A DNA stretch of 64,000 nt from positions 45,713,038 to 45,777,037 of the forward strand of contig CM055097.1 of assembly GCA_029204225.1 (NCBI GenBank). Reading direction: 5' to 3'. The position numbers and the translations under genes are program-made. Shown here piece after piece: positions 1 to 10,745 of the stretch. Origin of the DNA: Diphasiastrum complanatum. Taxonomy: Eukaryota > Streptophyta > Lycopodiopsida > Lycopodiales > Lycopodiaceae. The notes beneath the pieces were generated by a model. The model was not told the DNA's origin and searched no databases. It was given only the letters and a program-made list of their open reading frames with translations. Positions within the stretch are counted from its first letter, which is position 1. Every line of letters starts with the position of its first letter.

Positions 1-780
1 AGAGTGGATTGCAGGGCAGGGCCAGGTATCTTACTGCACGCTATAATGGGCGCCCGCCCAGTTGGATACTAGCCACGACTCATATTTCACAAGTCTCTAT
101 TTCTCTTTCGAAACGTGGCAAAATCTTGAAATGGTTCTTTTGAAGATATCCTATGGTGTGGGTTTCAAACCCCTTAGCGTACCACACCGATACCAAGGGA
201 TCTTATTCTTGCAGGTAGCCTTTAGCCATGGATCATGGTCCATAGAGCTGAGGGGGATGATCTCCATAGGATTTTTTTTGTGAAGCCATTATGGGATGAT
301 CTCCAAGGACTTGTCCCCACATCATTTGGCGCCACATGCAAAAATGCAGGTGCCCATTGACTAGGATGGATTCCACAATCCTTGGTAGGGATTGCAAATT
401 GCAATGCCCATGATTCCCTAAACGCATCAAAGAACAAAAAAAGGTATTTTGGTAGATTCCAAGCATTGGGTCAACGAGGACCCAAATGCCACTTTCTCAC
501 CCAAATTTTGGGTGACCCACAAGTTGATCCGGATCTAAGTCAATGAGGACGTGGCCTAAGTGGGAGGAGAGGCAATGCATGTTGAGCACGGAGTGAAGAG
601 CCAATGCTTAAGAGGTTGGAGACACAACCCCTTGGCCCGTTATTCATATCAATCCGCTTTGTTGAAGGTTCAAGTCCCATCAATGTGAAGTTGCATGGTT
701 TTGAGAAGTCTAATAGGTCTAAATTGTTATAAAAGTTCATGGTGACGTTTGTTCAAACCCAATTGTGAAGGGTACTACAA
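1..780. other. non-coding stretch with a possible tRNA-like B box
   Basis: No gene was recognised here; the short open frames show no family resemblance and look random. At 667-678 the bases GGTTCAAGTCCC match an RNA polymerase III B box, as found in tRNAs and tRNA-derived SINEs. No convincing A box was seen upstream, so a SINE remnant is only a possibility. Confidence 0.3.
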
Positions 781-806
781 CCTTCAACCCTATAGGGAAA
801 ATTTAT

Positions 807-1118
807 CTCAGCCTTGTTATGAAGTTTTTAGCCTCTATTACTTTACCGATACACGGTTTTTGGGTCAGAAGGTATGCATCGAGTGACCAAAGGCAAGTTC
901 CTAAATAAGCATCTCCACAATTCTCAACAAGCTCTCCTGTAATATTTTATTGCCATTTCTTGCTCAACCTTGTTATGAAGTTTTTAGCCTCTATTACTTT
1001 ATCGATACACGGTTTTTGGGTCAGAAGGTATGCATCGAGTGACCAAAGGCAAGTTCCTAAATAAGCATCTCCACAATTCTCAACAAGCTCTCCTGTAATA
1101 TTTTATTGCCATTTCTTG
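807..1118. repeat. 156-bp tandem duplication
   Basis: Two head-to-tail copies, 807-962 and 963-1118, differ by only about two bases by eye (GCC/ACC near the start and ACC/ATC in the middle). There is no coding frame through either copy. The high identity indicates a recent local duplication, or an assembly duplication. Confidence 0.9.
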
Positions 1119-1421
1119 GTCATGGTGATTCTTTTTAGGTTGTTAAAAGTGCAAAATAAGACCGTGAAGCAGTTAGTTGTGATTTAGAGTGATGAACCCA
1201 CTAAATCAATTTTTTTGTGATTTATGAGAGTGCTTGACAGTAAAACAAGATTTTGATGGCACAACTGGTCAAATTTTGTGCGTTGAATTCTCATTCCCAA
1301 CAACTAAAATGTTCAGGGTGATGTGAAAGAGAAAGAATTAGTTGATGATAAGAGCTTGGGTGGTTTGACACCACAATTATCCTTTGGCATTTGCAACAAG
1401 AACATAAGACGATCTTTATAG

Positions 1422-1437
1422 TGGTATCAGAGCTTGG
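1422..1437 (+). other. possible primer-binding site (initiator-Met tRNA type)
   Basis: TGGTATCAGAGCTTGG matches the plus-strand primer-binding site that plant Ty1/copia elements place directly after the 5' LTR. The bases before it do not end in a clean CA and no matching second LTR was found. It is probably the edge of a decayed LTR element lying to the left. Confidence 0.4.
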
Positions 1438-1457
1438 GCTTGTATCAATCAAAAGGT

Positions 1458-1545
1458 GGATAATTATCCATCCTTTCAACCTACATAATTTGCACCTACC
1501 TAAGTAGGTGCAAATTATGTAGGTTGAAAGGATGGATAATTATCC
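1458..1545. repeat. perfect 42-bp inverted repeat with a 4-nt loop
   Basis: The left arm 1458-1499 and right arm 1504-1545 are exact reverse complements, separated by CTAA. The hairpin lies 20 bp downstream of the primer-binding-site-like motif at 1422. No target duplication was seen at its ends. It could be a young foldback element, a replication-slippage palindrome, or a chimeric sequencing or assembly artefact. Confidence 0.9.
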
Positions 1546-1559
1546 TCCGATACAAACTA

Positions 1560-3095
1560 TCATACACCTATTTAGGTAGTGGAGGCTTAGGCACCATTCA
1601 CTTGAAGTTCTCATACTTTGCACCCTCCAAGAAAGCTTGAAACACATGTTTTGAGCCCACAGAGTATTACTAGATCTGATTGAAGCTTCTACAAGTCTCT
1701 AATGAACCTTATTGGAGTGCTTGTGATGTCTCTTTGATGCCATGTAAAGCTTGGAAGCAGCTTTGAAGAAATTGCCTTATACAAAGTGGGCACAAAGGCA
1801 TACGTAGACATTTTATATACTTGATACACAGTGAGTACATTTGATACCCAACAAGTACGCCTAAGTAACTAGTATAAATTACTGACAAATTAATCATTGA
1901 GTTGTAATATCCCTTAGATGACGACTACCTAAAATCCATGATGTTGTCAATATTGGATGTAAAGATCACATCTCCAACACTCCCCACAAAAATGTACACT
2001 CAACATAAATCCAAGTTTTACACATAACAGAATCTTCTCTCTTACAATTCCATGGTCTATATAAAAATGAGAAATGGAACTCCTACATCTAAAGAGTTCC
2101 GCTTCTAGTCTCGTAATAAGAATGATAACTCTCCAAAAACCTCCTTAACCCCATAGAAGAATATCACACAACAACTCAACATAGAGCCCCTACTTCTCAC
2201 TCCCCAGCCACAATGACAAAATATAAGAGGAGAGGTTTCTGATAACCGAATATTGGAAATTGTAAGTGGAGTAGGTCGAGTATTTGTAGATATATATAGA
2301 CCGTTTGAGCCTAGGATTTTCCTTCCAGAACTCTAATCTTTTACTAAACTCATAAGTAGTTATTATTGATACTCTTTTGCATGCATATAGTCGTTAATCA
2401 CCATGCACTGCTCCACAAGTCCTTATTGGAGTGTGTGGGCCCTCTCAAGGTTATTTATTACATTGTTGGCAGATTGGAATGTTGAGGCATAACTAAAAAT
2501 CACGAACATCGGAGTGCTAAATATCCATGTCAAGGATTATTCTAAATCCTCAATATAGGGCATGGAGATAGCACACACAACACCATATGTACTTTAAATG
2601 GCAATAAGTATAGTGTGATGGGTAGGAAAGATTAGAATGAGGTCTCTTGTGGCCATCAATGAAACTCTAAAATGAGGCGAACACACTCACTTGCATCCAT
2701 CCACACAAAAAGATCCAGCTAGAACAAGAAAATGATGTGGAAATTGCAAGCTTTGCTACATGTTTTGACTAGCAAACCATGTCACAAAAGAGAAAAACAT
2801 ATTATGGTAAACAAGAGTAGACCTCCCTCATAGTATAAAAGTAGGCCTATAGTATGTCACAACCCAAAAAGAACTATTTTTTGACTTTGCGTAGTTAAAA
2901 ATTATTTATATGAAAAGATGTATGTGGCAAGAAGGAAATTGGTTGTATAAAATATTGCACATCTTAAATGAGAGTCGAGTTTGGACAATCTGCAAGTAAA
3001 TAGAATGCGAGTTTTGTGAGTTTATTTATTTATAATTATATTTATTGAGTATGAAAATCCTTAATCACATCACCTATATGAAACTTTGAGAAACT
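1560..3095. other. non-coding stretch, nothing recognised
   Basis: This is AT-rich sequence with scattered short open frames and no recognisable domain, RNA gene, LTR end or terminal inverted repeat. It is probably decayed intergenic DNA. Confidence 0.4.
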
Positions 3096-3099
3096 TCTT

Positions 3100-3850
3100 G
3101 TTTTTATTAATAAAAGATGGGAAAACCCATCAGAGTACAAAGGAATGCATGTTGAAAGCGTAAAGGCCAAAAGGCGAATTGAGATACTGTACAACTATAA
3201 CAAAGCAACAATCTCGTAGAGTATCTACATAAAGCCTACTGCTTGGTGTAAGTCGCTAGTTAAGACAGTTGGAAGTTTAGGTAGTGCAAGAAGCTGTGAA
3301 GCAGCCGTTCCTGCAACTACGGCACGTCGAAGTATTGCAAGTGCCTAAGTGCGTTGTGAAGTCATAGAAACTCGTTGACGATAATAAGTCGTAATGATAG
3401 ATAAAGGTGAGGCACCACGTCCTTGGAGTTTCGCTGCAAAACCTGCACAAGATGATAGAAAATCATCGAATTTCTTATGCAGGCACCCATATGTTTCCAA
3501 AGCAAAAGGAATAAAGCCTTCTCTAGGAGTGCGAAGTGAATAATCTCGCTCTTTATCTAGAGCTGCATGAGAAGCAGTGCACCCTGAGTAGTTGAAGCAT
3601 GACGAAGGAGGTCAGGCCATGAAGGATCAACAACAACAACATCCCCAAGCGTGCAAATCCCCTCGCGCAAAAGAACAAGATCAACTCGACGCCGAGGCGA
3701 CTGTGAATCAGACACATGCAAGATGTGGGTCTGCTCTCGGACAGCATGAAAGCCGCACTCATGTGCAATAGATGCCGATACGTCACGAATGGAATCATGA
3801 GTCGCAGTTCGCTCTCCGCCAGAAGGGCAACACATGAGATGAGTGCCAAT
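3100..3850 (-). pseudogene. C-terminal relic of an RT-type mobile-element protein
   Basis: Read leftwards from about 3850, the frame carries GGERTATHDSIRDV, then RRRVDLVLLREG, then DVVVVDPSWPDLLRHAST, and stops near 3557. The reading continues in another frame with FIPFALETYGCLHKKFDDFL and PLSIITTYYRQRVSM, a stop, then LAILRRAVVAG. From memory of the family, this order of blocks is typical of the C-terminal part of RT-containing mobile-element proteins found in several plants. One frameshift near 3555 and at least one in-frame stop show that it is dead. No RT domain was found upstream, so this is a 5'-truncated piece. The family name could not be confirmed by a search. Confidence 0.55.
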
Positions 3851-3929
3851 AGGATCAACAGGGTGAGGTTGACCCTGAGAAATTGACTTAGTTTATGTTG
3901 TTGGCATGCACAAGTCAAAATTGAAGATC

Positions 3930-4845
3930 TTGGAATAGACTTTGTAATTCAGTAACCAAGTGACCAATATAGATCATGCTTCTCAAAAAAGATTTCGTTA
4001 CCAAGGTGGTGAAGCATTCTATGTGGTGTCATGTGATGCACTATGTGCTCCAAGGATACTTTGTGGTGTCATGTGAAGTTCTCTGTGTTCCAACGATCCT
4101 TTGTCATTGTAATACTTCATTTCTATATCAATCTATGGGTTTTCCCCTTAATGTGGGATTCTTTGTAGAGACTAATTACAAAGAAAAAGGTCAACTAAAA
4201 CTTTGCCTATAATTTTGACCTTAAGATAGTAAGTAGTGTTAACCTTTTGACCTAAATCTCAACCCATTACTATTGTCTAATACATAGAAAAACATAGGTA
4301 GCCCTCTTTCAATCAACATCTCATTGTGCAACAACTTACATTAGGTAGCCCACATTACACACCCTATTAATTGTTGAAAATAGTTGAATCATGGGCTCTT
4401 TGATAGCTCTAAGTATAAGATCATAGGCACTTCAACTCATTTTTGCAATCTAATATAAGATACATATTTAGTAGCTCCTTCTTAAACTTATTCATGTACT
4501 CTTTACGAGCCCACTTAGAGAAACCTCAACAAAATTATAGAGAAAGTATATAAACATCATTATTTTTGTACTAAAATGTACCTTCAATAGGGAACTTGTT
4601 TATCCTCACCAAGAACATGGCTATTGAGTTTCTTGAGTTTCTAGATTGCATTATACTTAAATATTTGCTTGCATTTCATCTCTCTTATGGCCAACAAATT
4701 TGTGCAACAATAATTGTGAATACACGTATGAGCTAAGGTATCCCATAGTCTCATAATAGCCCATCCCACATGTACACTTCCATGTACACTTGTAAATATG
4801 TTAGTGGTGAAGTTTCATTTTATGTTTTGAGCAAATTAGGATCTA
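3930..4845. other. non-coding stretch, nothing recognised
   Basis: No supported gene was seen. A 78-codon open frame at 3976-4212 has a low-complexity hydrophobic composition, no domain, and overlaps nothing conserved. It is treated as random. Confidence 0.4.
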
Positions 4846-4849
4846 GATT

Positions 4850-5230
4850 AGCTCGAGTTAGTGTAGGTTGCTTACACTTGGCATGATGGTAGAGAGAGCA
4901 AGGATTATGCACCTCATCATGTTATTTTGCCATGTGGACCAATAGGAGCAAGAGGTGTACCAAAAGTGGTCCAATCATAGTAAGAGGTGATTTGGGAGTG
5001 GTCCAATCATTGAACTTTGTTTCCACCTATCTTGGATCTCGAGTCACTCTATGAGTGTGAGAGAGCTTGCCTTGACACTTAGTTTTTTTATGAGAGTGTA
5101 GCTCCAACACTTAGAATTTTTTTTTTATCTTTTCTCTCTACCCGAGAGCAAATGCTATGTATTCCTCTCTCTACCTGAGAGCAACAAGTATTTTACTTAG
5201 TTTTTTTTTATCAAGCGTCATAATGCTATG
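4850..5230 (+). repeat. LTR-like segment before a copia gag-pol relic
   Basis: The segment contains short internal repeats: the phrase CTCTCTACC followed by GAGAGCA occurs twice, near 5133 and 5169. ACACTTAG precedes a T-run twice. It lies directly upstream of a copia polyprotein relic, which is where a 5' LTR or leader would sit. No primer-binding site or matching 3' LTR was found, so the call rests mainly on position. Confidence 0.25.
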
Positions 5231-5233
5231 TGA

Positions 5234-5950
5234 ATGATATTTTTTGGATTGTGGATGAATGCTTGTGTGAAGGGTGATATCAAGAAGGGCAAAGTGAAGC
5301 AGTTGACTTACCTTGCTGAAGAAGATCATGATAGCGACAATGGAGACCAAAGCACAACATTTGCTATGACATTGGCATCACAACATTCTATTAGTAACAT
5401 GCATTGGTTTGTGGATTCAGGAGCGATGAGACATATGAGATGCAACAAATCTTGATTCAAAAAGTTGGAGCTGACCATGGAGATAGAGTTGCTTGGGTGA
5501 ATGGTGATGAATGTCAAATCCATGGGGTTGGCACAATACCTATTAAATTTCGAAAATGTCTTGTATGTTCCTAGGGAAAAGTCTTGTATCTGTTGGTACA
5601 CTGACGGATCACAAGTTAAAAGTAGAATTCAACAATAAAAAATGTCAAATCAAGGATGTGAAACAAGGTTTCAATTTTATTACCAATGGCTCTAGTTGGT
5701 ACAAGTTGAATGATGTAGTTACAAAATGCAATGTGTTGGCATCAATGTCAATATCTCAAAGCAATTTGTGGCATAGACACCTAGGGCATATGAACTTCAA
5801 AAGCTTGAGGCTACTTCACAAACTCAATATGGCAATAGGTCTCTCCAATTTGGATGACGAAGAAGAGTCCATTTGCAAAGGGTGTGTAGTAGGCAAGTCA
5901 CACATGGAGAAGTTCAATAAAGAAGGAGCAACAAGGGCTAAACGAGAATC
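5234..5950 (+). pseudogene. Ty1/copia protease and GAG-pre-integrase relic
   Basis: The first frame (5234-5455) ends with WFVDSGAMRHM, the aspartic protease active-site block in which DSGA holds the catalytic Asp, then stops. A frame change follows, and 5556-5950 reads the conserved protease-to-integrase linker and the GAG-pre-integrase zinc-binding region: NLWHRHLGHMNFKSL, then CKGCVVGKSHMEKF. This HH..CC signature is shared with element B, so the piece belongs to the same copia lineage. Gag and CCHC knuckle are missing on the left. The integrase core is missing on the right, where the sequence runs into the LTR at 5961. It is a dead fragment. Confidence 0.8.
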
Positions 5951-5960
5951 AGTCAATATA

Positions 5961-6435
5961 TCCGACTTCGTCGACTTAACCGAATTCGTCATCAATTGAC
6001 ATTTATCGATTCTTTCCCATCAGGGAAAAATTGATCCAAATAAATTGTCAGAAATCTTTATTGCAATTCACCTACTATTGTATAGACAGTTATTGCTCTA
6101 AGGTGGTTGTAATAAATAACAATTAGATATTTTTGCAAACAGATATATTTTTAAGTAGATATTTTGTAATCAGCCATAACATACTGATCAGTTAGTTAAG
6201 TTTTAAACAATCAACAATAATCAGTTGGAGAATTTTTCGCCATCAGTCTTGTGCTGCTCCACGCCCTTGTACTCAATTTTATTCAATCACAGTGCAGGTT
6301 TGTCTCACTACTGCTTCGTTCTTTTGCATTGCTACTCATTTTTCATCTTGACTATTTTTGCTGTTAACTGTTGCACTACCGATCCACAAACCATCCGCTA
6401 TCTATCTTCCGCTGCTATCCTACCATTTTCCAACA
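5961..6435 (+). repeat. probable solo LTR with ATATA target duplication
   Basis: A non-coding 475-bp block is flanked on both sides by ATATA (5956-5960 and 6436-6440). Its right end is CCAACA, as in the other LTRs of this window; its left end is TC rather than TG. Its distal part around 6255-6350 resembles the end of element D's LTR, including the GTCTCACTACTG block. Joining the flanks gives a continuous sequence into the reverse-transcriptase hinge of element A. A solo LTR formed by LTR-LTR recombination fits best; a truncated 5' LTR of element A is the alternative. Confidence 0.45.
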
Positions 6436-8253
6436 ATATATTCCTGAGTCTGTTTGTCTTTTAATGCAAGAACCGACTATTGTCGAAGAGGCACTTAGCC
6501 AACCAGACTCCGATCTCTGGAGAGAAGTGATGGACATAGAGTATTCATCTCTAATCAAGAACCAGACATGGGGTACCACCTATTGGCAGCAATCTTATCA
6601 ATTGCAAATGGGTCTTTAAGATCAAGTACAACGCCAATGGCGGTATTGATTGAAGGAAGTATCAATGGAGGTATCAATAGAAGTCCCGACTAGTAGCGTG
6701 ACGATTTTCTCAGATCTACAACATTGACTACAACGAGACTTTTAGTCATTAAAGGAGTTTTGAGCTCCAAAAAGACCCTTCAAAAATTCGTGCAAGATGT
6801 AGTTTATATTATTAAAATATTATAACACTAATACTTTTGGCTTGCCATAACTTTTTAATTGTAGCTTAAAAGTATGTCATGTAACATATCATTAGAAAGC
6901 TCTTGTTGAGAGCTTTCCAATGCACCAAACTCCGCTAAATTTGGACTTACCACTAAAAAGTTATGCCATTTTTAGTGTGGAATCAACATGTGGACTCAAA
7001 AAGTTACGTTACGTAGATTTCAAATTTGAGTGTTTTGATTGGTCCATGTCTAAGAAAAAACTGGTAAAAAAATATAAAAAGAATCTTTACAAAGGGTCTT
7101 TGTTTGGATTTAGAACTCCTCTAATGCCAGTAGTCAAGCATTCATCAATCCGAACCCTCCTATCGTATGTTGTTGCAGCCGACCTTGAAGTACATCAACT
7201 CGATGTATGGACAACTTATCTCAACGGAGTCATCGAAGAAGAAATCTATATGCTACAGAGCCTGAAGGATACGTTCTCGAAGATATGAAGCTTCATGTTT
7301 GTAAACTCCTTAAAGCACTTTATTGCTTGAAATAATCAGCAAGAGATTGGTTTCAGATGATCAACACATTCCTCATCCAACACGGTTTTCAACCAAGCGC
7401 TACCAATTCCAATGTTTACTTCAAGTCAATGCACATTCCTTTATTATTATCACCTTGTATGTCGATGATATATTGCTTTTCAACAATAGTACCGATTAGG
7501 TGAAGGATGCTAAATAGATGCTGTTTTCCGAATTCGACATGACTGCTCTGGATGAAGCTCATTATTGTATGGGTATTCAAATCCACAGAGATAGAGCGAG
7601 ATGGCTAGTTTATATCACTCACCAAAGATATCTTCACAATACTCTTATCAGATATAATCTGATCAATTGTAAATTAGCTTACTCACCGATGGATCCAGGC
7701 CTGTGATTGTCAAAGGATCAATGTCCTTAGACCAAGCAGGAAGAGAAGCATATGAGAGAGTATCCATATCAATTGATACTTGGATCCCTCATGTATGCAA
7801 TGGTCTGCACAAGACCCGATATCGCTTTTGCAATCAGCTCACTAAGCCAATTCGTGGCTAATCCTGGCATCACCCATTGGAAGGCTCTCATAAGAATCAT
7901 GAGATATATTCGAGCTACTACGAACCAGTGCATTTGCTATGGGAAAGTCAACAACGACAGTCTTCATCCTCTCAATGGATATTCTGATGCAAGCTGGGGA
8001 GGAGATATAGATATCCGTAAATCCACATCTGGATTTACATTCTTTCTCAACGGTGGTCCTATCTCTTGGAACAGTCGTAAGCAAACCTCTATTTCTCTTT
8101 CCTCTACAGAAATCGAGTACATTGTTGTTTCTCAAGCTATTCAAGAAGCATTTTGATTGAGAAATTTACTATTAGATATTACCCCGACAATTGTATTTTG
8201 TGATAATTAGAGTGCCATTGCCTTATCGGCCAACCCTAGACTTCACTCTAGGA
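6436..8253 (+). pseudogene. element A: copia reverse transcriptase and RNase H, first part
   Basis: The reading starts in the hinge and RT entry (QEPTIVEEALSQPDSDLW). It is interrupted by a 380-bp MITE at 6747-7126, resumes with PVVKHSSIRTLLS, and reaches the catalytic YVDD box at 7458-7469. RNase H follows with GYSDASWGGDIDIRKSTSG at about 7978-8033 and SSTEIEY near 8101. Stops near 7335, 7498 and 7515 and several frame changes break it. At 8254-8258 it is cut in the RNase H motif RSK|HIEI by insertion of element B and continues at 14315. Gag, protease and integrase of this lineage are absent. The RT resembles that of elements C and D more than B. Confidence 0.85.
6747..7126. mobile_element. 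380-bp MITE with about 35-bp terminal inverted repeats inside RT
   Basis: The left end CATTAAAGGAGTTTTGAG and the right end read in reverse, CATTAGAGGAGTTCTAAA, are imperfect inverted repeats continuing to AAGACCCTT on both sides (about 35 bp). The insert is AT-rich and non-coding, with an inner hairpin at about 6893-6916 (GAAAGCTCT paired with AGAGCTTTC). Removing it restores the RT block E-T-F-S-P-V-V-K exactly. The flanks show no clear target duplication, which leaves the superfamily open. Confidence 0.7.
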
Positions 8254-8258
8254 GTAAG

Positions 8259-8535
8259 AGTTAGAATTAAAGTTAGAATCACTGTGTTACTGTACTGTGG
8301 GTCCTATCAGTGGATAAGGATCAGTTGGCCTCACCACAAGGCAAGTTGACGGGACACGCGTCCCACCAACGATAACCTGGGTCATGCATGGGTTGCCTGA
8401 GTGAACAACTATATGTACAATGTAATTTCATTTTGAAGATACACAGTTGCTATGTGAGCTTGCTGAGGAGAGTGATTTTCTGTCTGTGTTACTGTGTAGC
8501 ATGATTTGTGTTCCTGTGCAAAGAAAATTCTAAGT
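8259..8535 (+). repeat. 5' LTR of element B
   Basis: It starts AGTTAGAATT and ends AATTCTAAGT, a short near-perfect terminal inverted repeat in place of the usual TG...CA. It matches 14039-14314 over its full length with about a dozen differences. The same LTR family occurs reversed at 55551-55826 and, interrupted, at 59874-61270. Confidence 0.92.
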
Positions 8536-8547
8536 TGGTATCAGAGA
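8536..8547 (+). other. primer-binding site of element B
   Basis: TGGTATCAGAGA follows the LTR without a gap and matches the complement of the initiator-methionine tRNA 3' end used by most plant copia elements. Confidence 0.85.
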
Positions 8548-9848
8548 CGTACAGGGAGTGTACACAGTACAGTGTCGCCGTTGAAGAGAGCTTCGAGAGA
8601 ACTGTCTTCTGAGAGTTCGGGGTTTTACGGTGGGTTGAAGACGGAAAGAGAAGCATTGGTGCACGGTTTCTAATTTATAAAGGCTTGCTAAGCTCAGCAG
8701 AGGGATTATTAGACTGTGCATAGCATCAGACAGGAAAAAATTTGGTGAAAAATTGACAATTTCGAAGCCAGCTGAAAATTGAAACCGGACTTGGGGTTAC
8801 GGTTTTTATACATAACTAGTGATTTCTTTGCTGTTTGTGCACCGTTTTGGATGCCGTAAGGACAGGAAGGAAGCTAATCACACTGTCAATCAGCCATGGA
8901 GAGATTTTGAGGTTTATGTCAAAGATTTGTCTCCAGATAGTTAACCTAGCAGATTTGCGGTAAAAAGGTGAAAAAGCCACTTTGTCAAGTTGAGCTAAAA
9001 TCACCGTTTCTCCACGGAATTTCCTGACTGAACACTCTACAGTCATGGATTCAGTAGGGCGACCCTGCTCCAGGCCTCAGATCATGTTCAAAACGATCCA
9101 CAGGAGAGTTTAATCTGATAGTTTTCAGAGAAATGAGGCGCGGCCGCAGGCAGGGAGGTTGCGGGTTGTTCGCGCACCCAACGCGATAAACAACTTAGTG
9201 TACCGAAGACCATAGCGTCTGCAGGAGTATGGTTCGATGCCCAGATGTACTTTGAACCTTTAGATGAGGTGTCAAATGAATCAACGATCCAGAATCTGTG
9301 ATGGGAAAGAAATTTGAACCACAAGATTTGGTTCAGCCATTGGATGAGCTTTGAACAGGGCCCTGAAGAATTGAAGTGCATTCTGGCCTTCAACTTCATT
9401 AAAAATTTTCATACTAAAAGCTGAGTTGGGTCCCTTCATAAGTGAAGAGTGAAGTTTCTTCAAAGTGAAGAAACAGTTCAAAAGCTAGAAAAGTCCCTAT
9501 TTTTGGGTCCTTTGCCCATTTTGACCCAAATGAAAGGCTATAACCTCCAAACGAAAGGCACCCAGACTGTACCTGCAAGTACGGTACAACAAAACAGAGT
9601 GGTTGCAGCAGAGAAAGTGTTCGGAGTACGCCATAAGTAGTTTCACCACTCCACTGGGCACGTTGTTGGGAGTTGACGACTGAGTGCATTTCGGAAGGCG
9701 ACATCGATTTGGCTTTCAAATTGGTGGAAAAGCGGCGAGTGGCCTGGTAAGAAAAAAAAGTGCAGGTCATTTTTTTCAACTTCTGACATCACTGTTGGCC
9801 TCGACATACTGTTCTTAGCCTAAGACAGAAGTTTCAAGTAGTTTTGCG
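8548..9848 (+). other. long untranslated leader of element B
   Basis: About 1.3 kb separates the primer-binding site from the gag ATG. No frame in it resembles a known protein. The reverse-strand relative E has a leader of the same size (58566-59860) with recognisable matching blocks, for example near 9480-9620 and 58800-58950. The length is therefore a family feature and not a local insertion. It may hold packaging and dimerisation signals (inference). Confidence 0.6.
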
Positions 9849-10745
9849 ATGGCAAACATGGGAGAGTCCATTTTGAGTGAAAGTAGCAAATTGGACGGGA
9901 TTTCCAACTATGCAGTGTGGAAATTCTAAATGAAAAACATACTAATGGAGAAAGACGCGTGGGAAGTCATCACAAGTGATGAGAGAAGGCCGCCAAATGA
10001 AGCAGACATCAAAGTGTTCGACAAAAAGATGAGGAAAGCTTTGACCTTCATTAACTTGTCAGTGAAGGATCACATCATTATCCACATTTGTGATGCTATT
10101 ACACCCAGACAGACATGGGATGTGCTAAAGGAGCAGTTCGAGACGTCAAATCCGTCAAGAATCATGTTTCTGAAGTCAAAGTTGAATAGTGCCCGCATGG
10201 AGCAAGGAGAGCACATTCAGACGTACATGACCAGAATCAAGACAATGAGAGATGAACTGCATTCTATTGGAGAGCGCATACGTGATGTGGAGCTGGTGCA
10301 TAATGCATTATGCGGCATTGCAGAACAATATCAGATGTTTGTGAGCGGAATAGCATCAAGAGAAAGGTTGCCAACCTTTGACGAGCTCAAAGGAATCTTG
10401 ATGCAAGAAGAGCAACGACGAGAAATGGTGAAAGCTAGACATCAAAATATTGACGATCAGGCACTTGCGACACGCCAAAAATAAGGCAAGGGCAAGGGCG
10501 AGAAGAAGTCTAAGTAGCAATTTGCCAAGTCTCAGGAGGATGAGGGATCTTCCAGCAAAACTAAGAAAGAAAAGTGCTTCCATTGTGGTAAAAAGGGCCA
10601 TTGGAAGAGTGAATGTCGCAAATTCCCGGCGGAACAAGACAAGGGAAAACCAAAACAAGCAGATAACCTTGTCGATGAGGGTGAGATTGAAGACTCTAGC
10701 ATCTTCATATCTGCATTGTCATCTAATCAAGATGATCAAGCATGG
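9849..10745 (+). pseudogene. element B gag (nucleocapsid) with CCHC knuckle
   Basis: The frame opens at ATG 9849 (MANMGESIL) and reads a UBN2-type copia gag: VWKF near residue 22, the central helix-rich region with ITPRQTWDVL and SKLNSARMEQGEHIQTYM, then a basic stretch. A zinc knuckle C-x2-C-x4-H-x4-C at 10575-10616 (CFHCGKKGHWKSEC) would bind the RNA genome. Stops at 9927, 10482 and 10515 break it; relative E has Gln codons at the last two sites, so those are C-to-T changes. The start is supported by the aligned Met in E at 58565. Confidence 0.9.

Noticed and set aside
807-1118. CRISPR-like or regularly spaced repeat arrays anywhere in the window
   Set aside because: Repeats are directly adjacent tandem copies without spacers, and the host is a plant.
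3553-3918. 121-codon hydrophobic minus-strand frame
   Set aside because: Shadow of the RT-type relic read in the neighbouring frame, which carries the recognisable blocks.
6745-7130. The 380-bp insert in RT as a spliceable GT-AG intron
   Set aside because: Long terminal inverted repeats explain it better as a MITE, and the possible GT and AG would not leave the exact RT sequence.
9088-9399. Open frames in the leaders of elements B and E as separate genes (also 59178-59414 and 59601-60074)
   Set aside because: They are not conserved as protein between the two leaders and show no domain.
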